64,000 nucleotides of DNA from Simplicispira lacusdiani (GTDB lineage: Bacteria; Pseudomonadota; Gammaproteobacteria; Burkholderiales; Burkholderiaceae_C), in the NCBI RefSeq assembly GCF_003604195.1, contig NZ_QXGR01000013.1:1-64000 (forward strand), given 5' to 3'. The notes beneath the pieces are model-generated. The model was not told the DNA's origin. It worked only from the letters and a program-made list of their open reading frames with translations, and did not search any database. This document shows, piece by piece, positions 53,061-62,546 of this stretch. The number at the start of each line of letters is the position of its first letter. Within the stretch, counting starts at the first letter, position 1. The position numbers and the translations under genes are program-made.

Positions 53061-53972
53061 CTAGAGATGGAAATCGCCCGCTGCCTCCGGCTGGTACAGC
53101 ACCTTCTCGATCCGGATATGGCAGGTCCGGTTCGGAATCCGCCAACTGAAGGCATCGCCCTCCCTGTAACCCAGGATCGCGGTGCCGATGCCGGAGCAGA
53201 CCGACAGCTTCCCGGCGCGGTCGTCCGCATCCTCGGGGTAAACCAGCGCCACTTCCAGCGCCTCGTCGTCCACCTGCAGCAAGGCCTTGGAGTTCATGGT
53301 GACGACATCCTCCGCCACGTTCCATGGATCGACGACGATGGCCCGCTCGATCTCGTGCTCCAGCTCAAAAACATCCGAGCCGCGTTCGACCTCGACCAGG
53401 CTCCGAAGCCGGGCCTTGTCGATCTCGGTGATGTAGATGTCTGCGGCGTGCACCGCTGGGCTTTCGCGCAAGAGCCTGAGATAGCGCTCCGAGGGCATGG
53501 CCAGCGACTTCATCGCCGGCGTCTCGCTGTCCAGCAGAAAGCCGCTGTGCAGGAAGGCCTTCAGCGATCGGTCATTGTCCGGGTGGATCTTGGCGATCAG
53601 CTTCTCGGCCCGCATGTCGAAGAAGGCGAGCTTCATGCCTTCGCGGATGGCGCTGGCACCGAGCTTGCGGCCCCAGTTGTCGCGGTTGCCGATGACCAGG
53701 ACCATTTCGCAGTCCGGGCCCGACTTGACGAGGCGCACGAAGCCGACCGGCACGTCATGCTGGTCGTAGGCCATGAAGAAACGGCCGCCCTGGTTGAACA
53801 GATGGGTCAGGATCGGCAACTGGACGCGCCCGATCACCTGCTCGATGAAACGGGAGACATGGCGCGAATCGCTGAGGTAGCGGGTGACGTCCTCGTCCTC
53901 CAACCAGTCCATCAGCGTCAGCGCGTTGGCCCGGGTGATCTCCGGGCACAGAGCAATGAAAGGCTTGTTCAT
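53061..53972 (-). CDS. Fusion of GNAT acetyltransferase and Rnk-type nucleoside diphosphate kinase regulator
   Basis: The 303-residue protein joins two domains. Residues 1-165 are a GNAT fold with the acetyl-CoA loop NRDNWGRKLGASAIREG (97-113). Residues about 175-303 match Rnk, a GreA/GreB-like RNA polymerase or NDK regulator: DIYITEIDKARLRSLVE, AEDVVTMNSKALLQVDD, ALVYPEDADD, GIGTAILGYREGDAFSW and the end KVLYQPEAAGDFHL. The ATG at 53972 is preceded by GGTGG; a TTG at 53993 is the alternative. Composition is a little less GC-rich than the neighbours. Function is not known beyond domain names. Confidence 0.85.
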   Translation of the reverse strand: MNKPFIALCPEITRANALTLMDWLEDEDVTRYLSDSRHVSRFIEQVIGRVQLPILTHLFNQGGRFFMAYDQHDVPVGFVRLVKSGPDCEMVLVIGNRDNWGRKLGASAIREGMKLAFFDMRAEKLIAKIHPDNDRSLKAFLHSGFLLDSETPAMKSLAMPSERYLRLLRESPAVHAADIYITEIDKARLRSLVEVERGSDVFELEHEIERAIVVDPWNVAEDVVTMNSKALLQVDDEALEVALVYPEDADDRAGKLSVCSGIGTAILGYREGDAFSWRIPNRTCHIRIEKVLYQPEAAGDFHL

Positions 53973-54049
53973 CTTCACCACCTTTGGTTTCAAGAATGAA
54001 AGCCTTTCATGGCCACGGCCACGACGGTTCTTTCGGCTAGAGATTCATT

Positions 54050-55012
54050 TTAGGTCAGCAGCGCCACCGCCCCCGAGAAGCTCAGGAACGCCAGCGCGGT
54101 GGACACCAGGATGATGCGCGCCACGCGCCCGTTGTTCGCGCCGAACTTCTCGGCCAGCAGCGACACATTGCTCGCGCTGGGCAGAGCCGCCAGCAGCACC
54201 AGCACCGTGAGCGCGAACGGCGTGAGCGGGACGCCCAGGGTGATGGCGGCCGTGCCCGCGCCCCACACCAGCAGCGGGTGCAGCAGCAGCTTGGCCAGGG
54301 CCACGGGCACGTAGTCGCGCACGGCCACCTGCTCGTGCTGGTTCATCTGCGAACGCGCCAGCACCGCGCCGATGGTGAACAGCGCCACGGGCGAGGCGGC
54401 GTCGGCCAGCATGGCCACCGTTTTGTCCACCGGGCCGGGCAGCTTCACCTGCAGGGCCGAGGCCAGCGCGCCCAGGCCGATGGCCCAGGGCATGGGGTTG
54501 GTGGCCATGCCCCGGAAAGCCTGGCGCAGCGCCACGCCCACGCCGTGCGTGCCCGCGCCATCGAGCCGCGAGAGCGCGATGCACAGCGAGGTGGTGATAA
54601 CCATGTCCACCACGATGGTCACGATGGCCGGGCCCGCGCTTTGCGCGCCCAGCAGCGCCACCAGCAGCGGTACGCCCATGAAGCCGGTGTTGGGGAAGGC
54701 GGCCACCAGGGCGCCGAAGGCCGCGTCGTTCCAGCCCATGCGCGGGCCGCGCGTGGCAAGCACCGTGCCGGTCACCATCACCAGCGCGCACAGCAGGTAG
54801 ACGCCGGCCACGGCCGGGTCGAGCAGCTGCGCGATGGGCGTGCTGGCACCGAAGCGGTAGAGCATGCACGGCAGCGCGAAATACAGCACGAAGGTGTTGA
54901 GGCCCGGAATGGCCGGCTGCGGCAGCACGCCGCGCCGCGCGGCCAGGTAGCCGCAGAGCACGAGCGCGAAGAACGGAAAGGTGACGAGCAGGACGGAGAG
55001 CACGGAGCCCAT
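54050..55012 (-). CDS. AEC (auxin efflux carrier) family transporter
   Basis: The 320-residue inner-membrane protein has ten hydrophobic helices in two inverted halves. It starts MGSVLSVLLVTFPFFALVLC, with the motif LNTFVLYFALPCMLYRFGA of the family and AFPNTGFMGVPLLVALLGAQ; the second half ends ALPSASNVSLLAEKFGANNG. Members export small carboxylates or amino-acid derivatives; the substrate here is unknown. It is divergent from a pair of unknown membrane proteins. Confidence 0.88.
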   Translation of the reverse strand: MGSVLSVLLVTFPFFALVLCGYLAARRGVLPQPAIPGLNTFVLYFALPCMLYRFGASTPIAQLLDPAVAGVYLLCALVMVTGTVLATRGPRMGWNDAAFGALVAAFPNTGFMGVPLLVALLGAQSAGPAIVTIVVDMVITTSLCIALSRLDGAGTHGVGVALRQAFRGMATNPMPWAIGLGALASALQVKLPGPVDKTVAMLADAASPVALFTIGAVLARSQMNQHEQVAVRDYVPVALAKLLLHPLLVWGAGTAAITLGVPLTPFALTVLVLLAALPSASNVSLLAEKFGANNGRVARIILVSTALAFLSFSGAVALLT

Positions 55013-55030
55013 TGTGACGCCCGCCCGCGC

Positions 55031-55054
55031 GGGCAGGCTTGCAGGGGGCTGGCA
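55031..55054. repeat. 24-bp repeat, copy 1 (identical to 56541-56564)
   Basis: The block GCAGGCTTGCAGGGGGCTGG plus CAGC is identical at 56541-56564. Both are preceded by an ACGCCCGCCCG-type run. They flank the two unknown membrane genes at roughly 1.5 kb distance. Confidence 0.7.
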
Positions 55055-55211
55055 GCGTGCCAAGGTGCGGCATGCCGCCGCTGCACATGGCGGGGCGACC
55101 GTGGACGCATGCCTAGCATGCCGGTACCGCCCCACCGGTCCAGCCTGGGCGCGCTGGCGCCATGCCAGGGGCGCGGTGCATACTGCGCAGGTTTCGCCCT
55201 GCTGCACACCC

Positions 55212-55595
55212 ATGACATTTTCCGACGCTTCCCTCCGGTCTCCGACGTGGGCCGCCGCCGCGGCCGCCGTGGCGAGCCTGCTGGCCAATGGCATTTGGCA
55301 GACGTGGTTCTCCCAGGCCGACGGCATGACGGCCTTTGTGCTGATGTTCGCCTGCCTGCTCGGCTGGCCGCTGACGACGGGGCTGATCCTCATGCTGCTG
55401 GAAGGCGTCATCAGGCTCTGCGATGACCGCACCGTGCTGCGCCTGGCCTTGCTCTCGGGCGTGCTCGCGGCAACCCTCGCCGTTTACGGCATGCCCCGCC
55501 TGTGGAACCTGCTGGTGTGCGCCGCCGTCGCCATCACCGTGGGGCTGCGCGTGCAGCGCGCCGCGCAGGACGAGGCCGACCTGGAGAGCCTTTGA
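55212..55595 (+). CDS. Membrane protein of unknown function (upstream of a pair)
   Basis: I do not recognise this 127-residue protein. It has hydrophobic segments SPTWAAAAAAVASLLANG, MTAFVLMFACLLGWPLTTGL, LALLSGVLAATLAVYGMPRL and LLVCAAVAITVGLRVQRA, so it is probably a four-helix inner-membrane protein. Its stop is followed at once by the next gene's ATG (55596), indicating an operon of two membrane proteins. The ATG at 55212 is the first in frame after a stretch without a clear ribosome site. Confidence 0.65.
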   Translation: MTFSDASLRSPTWAAAAAAVASLLANGIWQTWFSQADGMTAFVLMFACLLGWPLTTGLILMLLEGVIRLCDDRTVLRLALLSGVLAATLAVYGMPRLWNLLVCAAVAITVGLRVQRAAQDEADLESL

Positions 55596-56399
55596 ATGGC
55601 CACCCGGGAAGCACCGCCGCCGGGGCTGCTCGACGGCTTTTCCGCGCCACTGTGGGAGCGCCTGCGGCTGGACCGGTTGCGGCCGCTGTCGATCGTGCGC
55701 GGCCAGCACCGCGGCCATGACTGGATGGCCATCGATCTGGAGCACGTTGCCACGGGTCTGTTCTCTACCGGCAGGCCAAGGACCGACACCACCACCGTGT
55801 TCGTGGTGCGCCTGCCTCGCAAGTCGTCCGGGTGGTATCTGCCGGACGACCGCATCACGGCCACGCAGCAGGTCTGCGTGGACGATGGCCATGTCTACGC
55901 CGCCGCGCTGGGCCAGCGCCCGCGCGTGCGCGACTGGCGCCGCTGGCTGGACACCGCCATCGACGCAGCCGAGGAAGTGGTGCGCACCGAAGGCCAGCGC
56001 CCGGCGGCGGACACCGCCCAAGCCGCGCGCCCCTGGAACCCGCACGACCAACGCTGGGTGCTGTTGTGGGCAGTGTTGACGGTGCCCCTGGCTTTCATGG
56101 TGCTGGCGGTGCTGATGCACGCCTTCCAGGAATGGCGCAGCCTGGGCGCCATCGTCTGGTGCGATTCCCGCACGCACCTGGGCTCCACGCTGCGCGGCTG
56201 GAAGGCAGCGGCCTGCTTCGGCCTGCTGCTGCTGCCACTGGCGGGCCTGTTTCAGCTCGCGCGGACCAGCGTGGCGCACATCCATACACCGGGTTTCGCA
56301 CTTCGGCTGAACCTGCAGGGCGTGGCGCTGGCCGGTGTGTCGCTGCTGGCGCTCTATGCGCTGCAGAAGCTGTTGGCATCGGCGAGCGGCCCGTGCTGA
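55596..56399 (+). CDS. Membrane protein of unknown function (second of a pair)
   Basis: The 267-residue protein is not recognised. Residues 1-150 are soluble (LDRLRPLSIVRGQHRGHDWM, FVVRLPRKSSGWYLPDDRI), possibly cytosolic, and three helices follow: VLLWAVLTVPLAFMVLAVLM, AACFGLLLLPLAGLFQLAR and LQGVALAGVSLLALYALQKL. Start and the upstream stop abut, so the two genes are co-translated. The pair is bordered by identical 24-bp repeats. The next gene, rep, is 365 bp away. Confidence 0.65.
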   Translation: MATREAPPPGLLDGFSAPLWERLRLDRLRPLSIVRGQHRGHDWMAIDLEHVATGLFSTGRPRTDTTTVFVVRLPRKSSGWYLPDDRITATQQVCVDDGHVYAAALGQRPRVRDWRRWLDTAIDAAEEVVRTEGQRPAADTAQAARPWNPHDQRWVLLWAVLTVPLAFMVLAVLMHAFQEWRSLGAIVWCDSRTHLGSTLRGWKAAACFGLLLLPLAGLFQLARTSVAHIHTPGFALRLNLQGVALAGVSLLALYALQKLLASASGPC

Positions 56400-56764
56400 G
56401 CTGACCCTTTTTTAGGCGTTTTTGAGCCAAAGAGCTTACGGGACATACGCCGCTAGCTATTGAAAAAATAGCATCCGAACCGGCGGCGCGGTGGACACCG
56501 GCATGGTGCGCGCACGGGAACGCTGAGGACGCCCGCCCGGGCAGGCTTGCAGGGGGCTGGCAGCCGCCCCCCGGGGCCGGGGAGTCAGCGGAGCTTGAGC
56601 GCCTCGGCCGCGCACTTACGCGTGGCGCCACGCCCGCTGGCGCGCAGCATGCGGATCGTGCCCGGTACCCCACGGGGGTTTGCCGCCATGCGAAAAACAG
56701 TCGCCGGGGGCGCCGGTATCATTGCGCGCTCCGTTCCCCCTCCCTCCCGCTTTTCCCCTCCCCC
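56400..56764. other. 365-bp gap before rep: repeats, no confirmed gene
   Basis: It holds a short repeat with the inverted arms AGCTATT / AATAGC at 56456-56472, linked to the dispersed family, and the second 24-bp repeat at 56541-56564. A 34-codon minus-strand frame (56585-56689) is present but has no ribosome site. The rep promoter must lie near the right end. Confidence 0.6.
56541..56564. repeat. 24-bp repeat, copy 2
   Basis: Identical to 55031-55054; see that entry. Confidence 0.7.
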
Positions 56765-58837
56765 ATGTCCGCAGGTCTCAACCTCGCCCAGCTCCAGGCC
56801 GTCCATTACACCGAGGGGCCCTGCCTCGTGCTGGCCGGCGCGGGCTCGGGCAAGACGCGGGTGATCACGCACAAGATCGCGCACATGATCGAGCGCGGGC
56901 TGGAACCCCGGCGCATCGCGGCCATCACCTTCACCAACAAGGCCGCAGCCGAAATGCGCGAGCGCGCCAAGGGCCTGATCGGCCGCGCCGCCAAGGACGT
57001 GCTGGTGTGCACCTTCCACGCGCTGGGCGTGCGCATGGTGCGCGAGGACGGCAAGGTGCTGGGCCTCAAGCCCCAGTTCAGCATCCTCGACCAGGACGAC
57101 GTGACCAGCATCCTCAAGGACGCCGCCGGCGGCACCACCGACGCCGCCACCGCGCGCCAGTGGCAGTGGACCATCAGCCTGTGGAAGAACATGGGGCTGA
57201 ACGCCACGCAGGCGCTGGCCCAGGCCAAGGACGACCATGAGCGCAGCATCGCGCTCATCATGCAGCGCTACGAGGAGCGCCTGGCGGCCTACCAGAGCGT
57301 GGACTTCGACGACCTGATCGGCATGCCGCTGAAGCTGCTGCGCGACTTTCCCGAGGTGCGCGCCAAGTGGCAGGCAGCCCTGGGCCATGTGCTGGTGGAC
57401 GAATACCAGGACACCAACGCCACGCAGTACGAGCTGCTCAAGCTCCTGGTAGGCGAGCGCGGGCGCTTCACCGCCGTGGGCGACGACGACCAGAGCATCT
57501 ACGGCTGGCGCGGCGCCACGCTGGACAACCTGAAAAAGCTGCCGGTGGATTACCCGCAGCTCAAGGTCATCAAGCTGGAGCAGAACTACCGCTCCACCTC
57601 GGCCATCCTGCGCGCGGCCAACAACGTGATCGGCCCCAACCCCAAGCTGTTCCCCAAGACGCTGTTTTCCGAACTGGGCGAGGGCGAGCCCGTGCGCGTG
57701 GTCGACGCCGACAGCGAGGAGCACGAGGCCGAGCGCGCCGTGGCGCGCCTGCAGGGCCTGCGCGCCGCCGCCAACCCGCCGCCGGACTGGAAGAGCTTCG
57801 CCATCCTGTACCGCGCCAACCACCAGGCCAAGCCGTTCGAGAAGGCGCTGCGCAAGGCCGGTATTCCCTACAAGGTGTCGGGCGGCACGAGCTTCTTCGA
57901 CCGCGCCGAGATCCGCGACCTGTGCGCCTGGTTCCGCCTGTGGAGCAACCAGGACGACGACCCGGCCTTCTTGCGCGCCATCGCCAACCCCAAGCGCGGT
58001 ATCGGCCACACGACGCTGGGGCAGCTCGGCGAGTTTGCCACCCAGCACAAGAGCAGCCTGTTCGCCGCGCTGTTCTCCCCCATGCTGCCGGCCGCCCTGC
58101 CCCGGCGCGCGCTCGACGGCCTGCACGAGTTCGGCCGCTATGTGAACGACCTCGAATACCGCGCGCGCCAGACTCTTGGAGCAGAGAACGCCCGCGCCTT
58201 CCTCACCGAATGGCTGCAGGAGATCGGCTACGAGAAGCACCTCTACGACGGCGAGGACAGCGAGAAGGTGGCGGCCGCGCGCTGGAGCAATGTGCTGGAG
58301 TTCTGCGACTGGATGGCGCAGCGCGCCGGCGGCCAGATCGACGACACCGCCGGCGCCACCACGCAGATGGAAACCAAGAGCCTGCTGGAGGTGGCGCAGA
58401 ACATCGCCCTGCTGTCCACGCTGTCGGACCGCGAGAAGGAGCAGGACGTGGTGACGCTCTCCACGCTGCACGCCTCCAAGGGCCTGGAGTGGCCGCACGT
58501 CATCCTGGCCGGCGTGACCGAGGGCATGCTGCCCTTCAAGCTCGACGACGACGGCGGGCGCCAGCAGAAGGTCAGCGATGAAACCCTCTCGCGCCTGCAG
58601 GAGGAGCGCCGCCTGATGTACGTGGGCATCACGCGCGCCCAGCGCTCGCTGGCCGTGAGCTGGACCAAGAAACGCAAGAAGGGCCGCGAGATGGTGGCCG
58701 CCCAGCCCAGCCGCTTCATCGCCGAGATGGCGCTGTCCGCAACCACCGCGCGCGAGGACCCGCGCGAAAAGCTCAAGGCCCTGCGCGCCGAATTCGCGCG
58801 CAAGGCCCAGGCCGCGAATACCGCGCAGCCGACCTGA
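56765..58837 (+). CDS. rep: ATP-dependent DNA helicase Rep
   Basis: Rep is a superfamily 1A 3'-5' helicase that clears protein blocks ahead of the fork. The 690 residues have Walker A LAGAGSGKTRVITHKIAHMI, motif II LVDEYQDTNATQYELLKLLV, motif III GDDDQSIYGWRGATLDNL, KLEQNYRSTSAILRAAN, and motif VI EERRLMYVGITRAQRSLAVS. The stretch FSILDQDDVTSILKD and the length favour Rep over the longer UvrD. A family repeat with a hairpin follows. Confidence 0.92.
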   Translation: MSAGLNLAQLQAVHYTEGPCLVLAGAGSGKTRVITHKIAHMIERGLEPRRIAAITFTNKAAAEMRERAKGLIGRAAKDVLVCTFHALGVRMVREDGKVLGLKPQFSILDQDDVTSILKDAAGGTTDAATARQWQWTISLWKNMGLNATQALAQAKDDHERSIALIMQRYEERLAAYQSVDFDDLIGMPLKLLRDFPEVRAKWQAALGHVLVDEYQDTNATQYELLKLLVGERGRFTAVGDDDQSIYGWRGATLDNLKKLPVDYPQLKVIKLEQNYRSTSAILRAANNVIGPNPKLFPKTLFSELGEGEPVRVVDADSEEHEAERAVARLQGLRAAANPPPDWKSFAILYRANHQAKPFEKALRKAGIPYKVSGGTSFFDRAEIRDLCAWFRLWSNQDDDPAFLRAIANPKRGIGHTTLGQLGEFATQHKSSLFAALFSPMLPAALPRRALDGLHEFGRYVNDLEYRARQTLGAENARAFLTEWLQEIGYEKHLYDGEDSEKVAAARWSNVLEFCDWMAQRAGGQIDDTAGATTQMETKSLLEVAQNIALLSTLSDREKEQDVVTLSTLHASKGLEWPHVILAGVTEGMLPFKLDDDGGRQQKVSDETLSRLQEERRLMYVGITRAQRSLAVSWTKKRKKGREMVAAQPSRFIAEMALSATTAREDPREKLKALRAEFARKAQAANTAQPT

Positions 58838-58856
58838 TTTTGCTACTGTATCCATA

Positions 58857-58889
58857 GCTTGCAACGCTTGACCAGTAAGCGCTGCAAGC
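58857..58889 (+). terminator. Hairpin after rep, made of a family repeat
   Basis: GCTTGCAACGCTT and AAGCGCTGCAAGC form a 13-bp stem with a single G-U pair around the loop GACCAGT, 20 bp after the rep stop. The T-run is short (CGATTTCAT). It is a copy of the dispersed family. Confidence 0.65.
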
Positions 58890-58918
58890 CGATTTCATAC
58901 CAAACCGCAGGATTCACC

Positions 58919-60073
58919 ATGCCCCTTCGCTCCCTGCACCGCACCGCCACCCTCCCCGCCGCCCTGGCATGGGCCCTGGCGGCCCCGCTGGCCCAGGGCC
59001 AGACCCCGGCCGCGCCCGACGCCGCCTGGCGCCGTTGCGCGGCCCTGGGTGACGACAGCGCGCGCCTGGCCTGCTTCGACCAGTGGGCCGGCCAGCAGGC
59101 CTGGCAGGCGCCGGCGGCCAGCGGCACGGTGGCTGCACGGCAGCCCGCGCCGCCATCCGCCGAGGCCTCGGCGCCCACCACGCCACCAGAGCAGGAGGCC
59201 CAGGCCAGTGGCTGCCGCTCGCCACGCTATTCCAATCTCTCGCGCTTCTGGGAGCTGGAGCCGGGCAGCGACTGCGGCACCTTCAGCTTCCGGGGCTACC
59301 GGCCCATCACCGCCTCGGTGGTGGCATCGAGCAGCGTCAACCGCCAGCCCTCCTCGGCCACGCCCGACCACACGCCCGCGCAAGCCACGCCCTACCGCGA
59401 CACCGAGGCACGGCTGCAGCTCTCGGTGCGCACCAAGATCGCCCAGGGCCTGCTCACGCATTCGGAATCCCGGGGCAAGGATTCGCTGTGGTTCGGCTAC
59501 ACGCAGCAGTCGTACTGGCAGGTGTTCACGCCCACGCTCTCGCGCCCCTTCCGCAACACCGACCACGAGCCCGAGGTGATCTACGTCTACCCCACGGACG
59601 CGCAACTGCCCTGGGGCTGGCGCTGGCGCTACAGCGGCATCGGCGTGGTGCACCAGTCCAACGGCCAGAGCCTGCCGCTCTCGCGCAGCTGGAACCGCGC
59701 CTACCTCATGACCGGCATGGAGCTGGACAACCGCTGGGTGGTTGGCGCCCGCCTGTGGAAGCGCATTCCCGAAGACGCCAGCAGCGACGACAACCCGGGC
59801 ATCAGCGACACCGTGGGCCGGGGCGAGCTGTCGGTATTCTGGAACCCGAACAAGGACCACACCCTGGGCGCCACGCTGCGGCATTCGCTGTCGTCCACGG
59901 GGCGCGGCTCGGTGCGGCTCGAATGGCTGCAGACGCTGGGCACCGGCCTGGGCGGCGGCAAGAGCAACCTGCGCCTGCACACCCAGTTGTTCAGCGGCTA
60001 CGGCGACAGCCTGGTGGACTTCAACCGCCGCCGCACGGTGTTCACCGTGGGCCTGAGCCTGGTCGATTTTTGA
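58919..60073 (+). CDS. pldA: Outer-membrane phospholipase A (PldA) with N-terminal extension
   Basis: PldA is a calcium-dependent beta-barrel lipase in the outer membrane. The 384-residue protein has a signal peptide (AALAWALAAPLAQGQ), then an extra segment (AWRRCAALGDDSARLACFDQ, with two Cys) and a Pro-rich linker up to about residue 95, then the barrel. The catalytic triad fits exactly: His245 and Ser247 in VVHQSNGQSLPLS, Asn259 in SWNRAYL, with the 14-residue His-Asn spacing of OMPLA. The C-terminal Phe closes the barrel. E. coli PldA lacks the extension. Confidence 0.9.
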   Translation: MPLRSLHRTATLPAALAWALAAPLAQGQTPAAPDAAWRRCAALGDDSARLACFDQWAGQQAWQAPAASGTVAARQPAPPSAEASAPTTPPEQEAQASGCRSPRYSNLSRFWELEPGSDCGTFSFRGYRPITASVVASSSVNRQPSSATPDHTPAQATPYRDTEARLQLSVRTKIAQGLLTHSESRGKDSLWFGYTQQSYWQVFTPTLSRPFRNTDHEPEVIYVYPTDAQLPWGWRWRYSGIGVVHQSNGQSLPLSRSWNRAYLMTGMELDNRWVVGARLWKRIPEDASSDDNPGISDTVGRGELSVFWNPNKDHTLGATLRHSLSSTGRGSVRLEWLQTLGTGLGGGKSNLRLHTQLFSGYGDSLVDFNRRRTVFTVGLSLVDF

Positions 60074-60274
60074 GCCCGGACAACAAACCGTTACTTAAAT
60101 CGCCCCTGGTTTCTTGAACTTGTAACAGGCAGCCGCGACAATGGCAGCCGCACCCCGGTGCGGCTGCGCCAGACCGCGTGAAACACCCCCGGAAAAGAGC
60201 CTGTTTCACGCCGTTTTCCCCGGCATTGCCGCCGTGGCATCGCCTCGACAATGCCGCTCAAGAGGAAGACAACC

Positions 60275-60661
60275 ATGGACATGCAATACCAACTCAAGGC
60301 CGGCAGCTACTACCTGTACGACATGCGCGAAGCGCCCAGCGTCGTCACGGGCGAGCGGCGCTTCAAGCTCAAGACGGATACCGTGGCCATCGCCTTCGAC
60401 CTGCACACCGGCGAGGTGCACCAGCATGGCAGCCCCACGCGCATCCAGTCGTGGGCGGCCAACACGCGCCGGCGCCTGCGCGCCGCGGGCGCCCAGGACG
60501 TGGCCAACGACATCGTCGTGGTATCGGGCCCGCTGCCCGTGGACGAACTGAACAAATGCCTGTGGATCAGCGGCTACGTGCGCCGCATGTTCAAGCGCCT
60601 GGCCACGCTGCCGCACGGCAAGCTGCAGCGCCCCGCGGAACCCTTCCGCAAGGCCGCCTGA
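60275..60661 (+). CDS. Protein of unknown function
   Basis: I do not recognise this 128-residue soluble protein. It starts MDMQYQLKAGSYYLYDMREA, has a mixed alpha/beta pattern (RRFKLKTDTVAIAFDLHTGE) and a basic C terminus (RRMFKRLATLPHGKLQR). The ATG at 60275 has AGAGGAAG upstream; an earlier ATG at 60251 has no such site. A terminator hairpin follows 16 bp after the stop, so it is a single-gene unit. Confidence 0.7.
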   Translation: MDMQYQLKAGSYYLYDMREAPSVVTGERRFKLKTDTVAIAFDLHTGEVHQHGSPTRIQSWAANTRRRLRAAGAQDVANDIVVVSGPLPVDELNKCLWISGYVRRMFKRLATLPHGKLQRPAEPFRKAA

Positions 60662-60677
60662 GCCAGCCTGCCCTGCC

Positions 60678-60709
60678 AGCCGGCCGCCGCGAGGCGCGCC
60701 GGCTTTTTT
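60678..60709 (+). terminator. Terminator after the 128-residue unknown gene
   Basis: AGCCGGCCGC and GCGCGCCGGCT form an imperfect GC-rich stem followed by six T residues, 16 bp after the gene and just before the convergent stress-protein stop. It serves the plus strand. Confidence 0.8.
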
Positions 60710-60713
60710 GCGG

Positions 60714-61190
60714 TCAAGCCGCAGGCTCTTCTTCCTCGCCTTCGTCAAACTCGACCACCTCGGCGTGCTTGACGATGGTCACCGGCACCGGGCTGGCATG
60801 CACCAGCTCCTGCGACACCGAACCCAGCAGCGCGCTGCTCAGCGCGCCCTGGCCGCGCGCGCCGATGACCACCATGTCGCAGCCCGTGCTCTCGACGATG
60901 TCCACCAGCGTGTGCGCGGGGTCGCCCACGCCCACCTCGGTCACGTAGTCGAGCCCGGCCGCGTCGAGCAGGGCGCGGGCCGGGGCCATCAGGTGCTCGC
61001 CGGCCTCGATGCTGGCGGCGGCGATCAGGTCGGGGTCGCGCGAAACCACCAGCTCGTACAGCGAGGCCGGCTCCTGCACATTGGCCAGCACGAAGTCGGC
61101 CTGCAGGCCGTCGCGCGTGAGCTGCACGGCGTGGTGCACGGCATCGAGCGCGAGTTCCGAGCCATCGACGGCAATGAGGATTCGGGGCAT
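60714..61190 (-). CDS. Universal stress protein family (UspA-like)
   Basis: The 158-residue protein is a single USP domain: MPRILIAVDGSELALDAVHH with the Asp at the nucleotide site, PDLIAAASIEAGEHLMAPAR, and the ATP-binding type C terminus VIGARGQGALSSALLGSVSQ (G-2X-G-9X-G-S). The last ten residues are very acidic (EVVEFDEGEEEEPA). It is convergent with the unknown gene to its left and divergent from tgt. Confidence 0.92.
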   Translation of the reverse strand: MPRILIAVDGSELALDAVHHAVQLTRDGLQADFVLANVQEPASLYELVVSRDPDLIAAASIEAGEHLMAPARALLDAAGLDYVTEVGVGDPAHTLVDIVESTGCDMVVIGARGQGALSSALLGSVSQELVHASPVPVTIVKHAEVVEFDEGEEEEPAA

Positions 61191-61207
61191 GGCAGTTCCT
61201 TTTGTGA

Positions 61208-62461
<1,254 letters not shown>

Positions 62462-62546
62462 GCCTTTGCGCGCGCCCGGCGGGCCACGCGCAAGCCGGTG
62501 ATTACCCCATGGCCCGCCCGTCGGGCCCTGGGCAGAATCAGCCGCC

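Noticed and set aside
56585..56689. 34-codon minus-strand frame (starts MAANPRGVPGTIRMLRASGR) upstream of rep
   Set aside because: No ribosome site and no recognised family. It may be real, but the sequence alone does not support it.
44588..58864. Very long antisense frames over metY-hemE, the kinase gene and rep
   Set aside because: High GC content keeps reverse frames open. Their products have low-complexity His/Gln/Val/Gly composition, and the sense strand carries known families.
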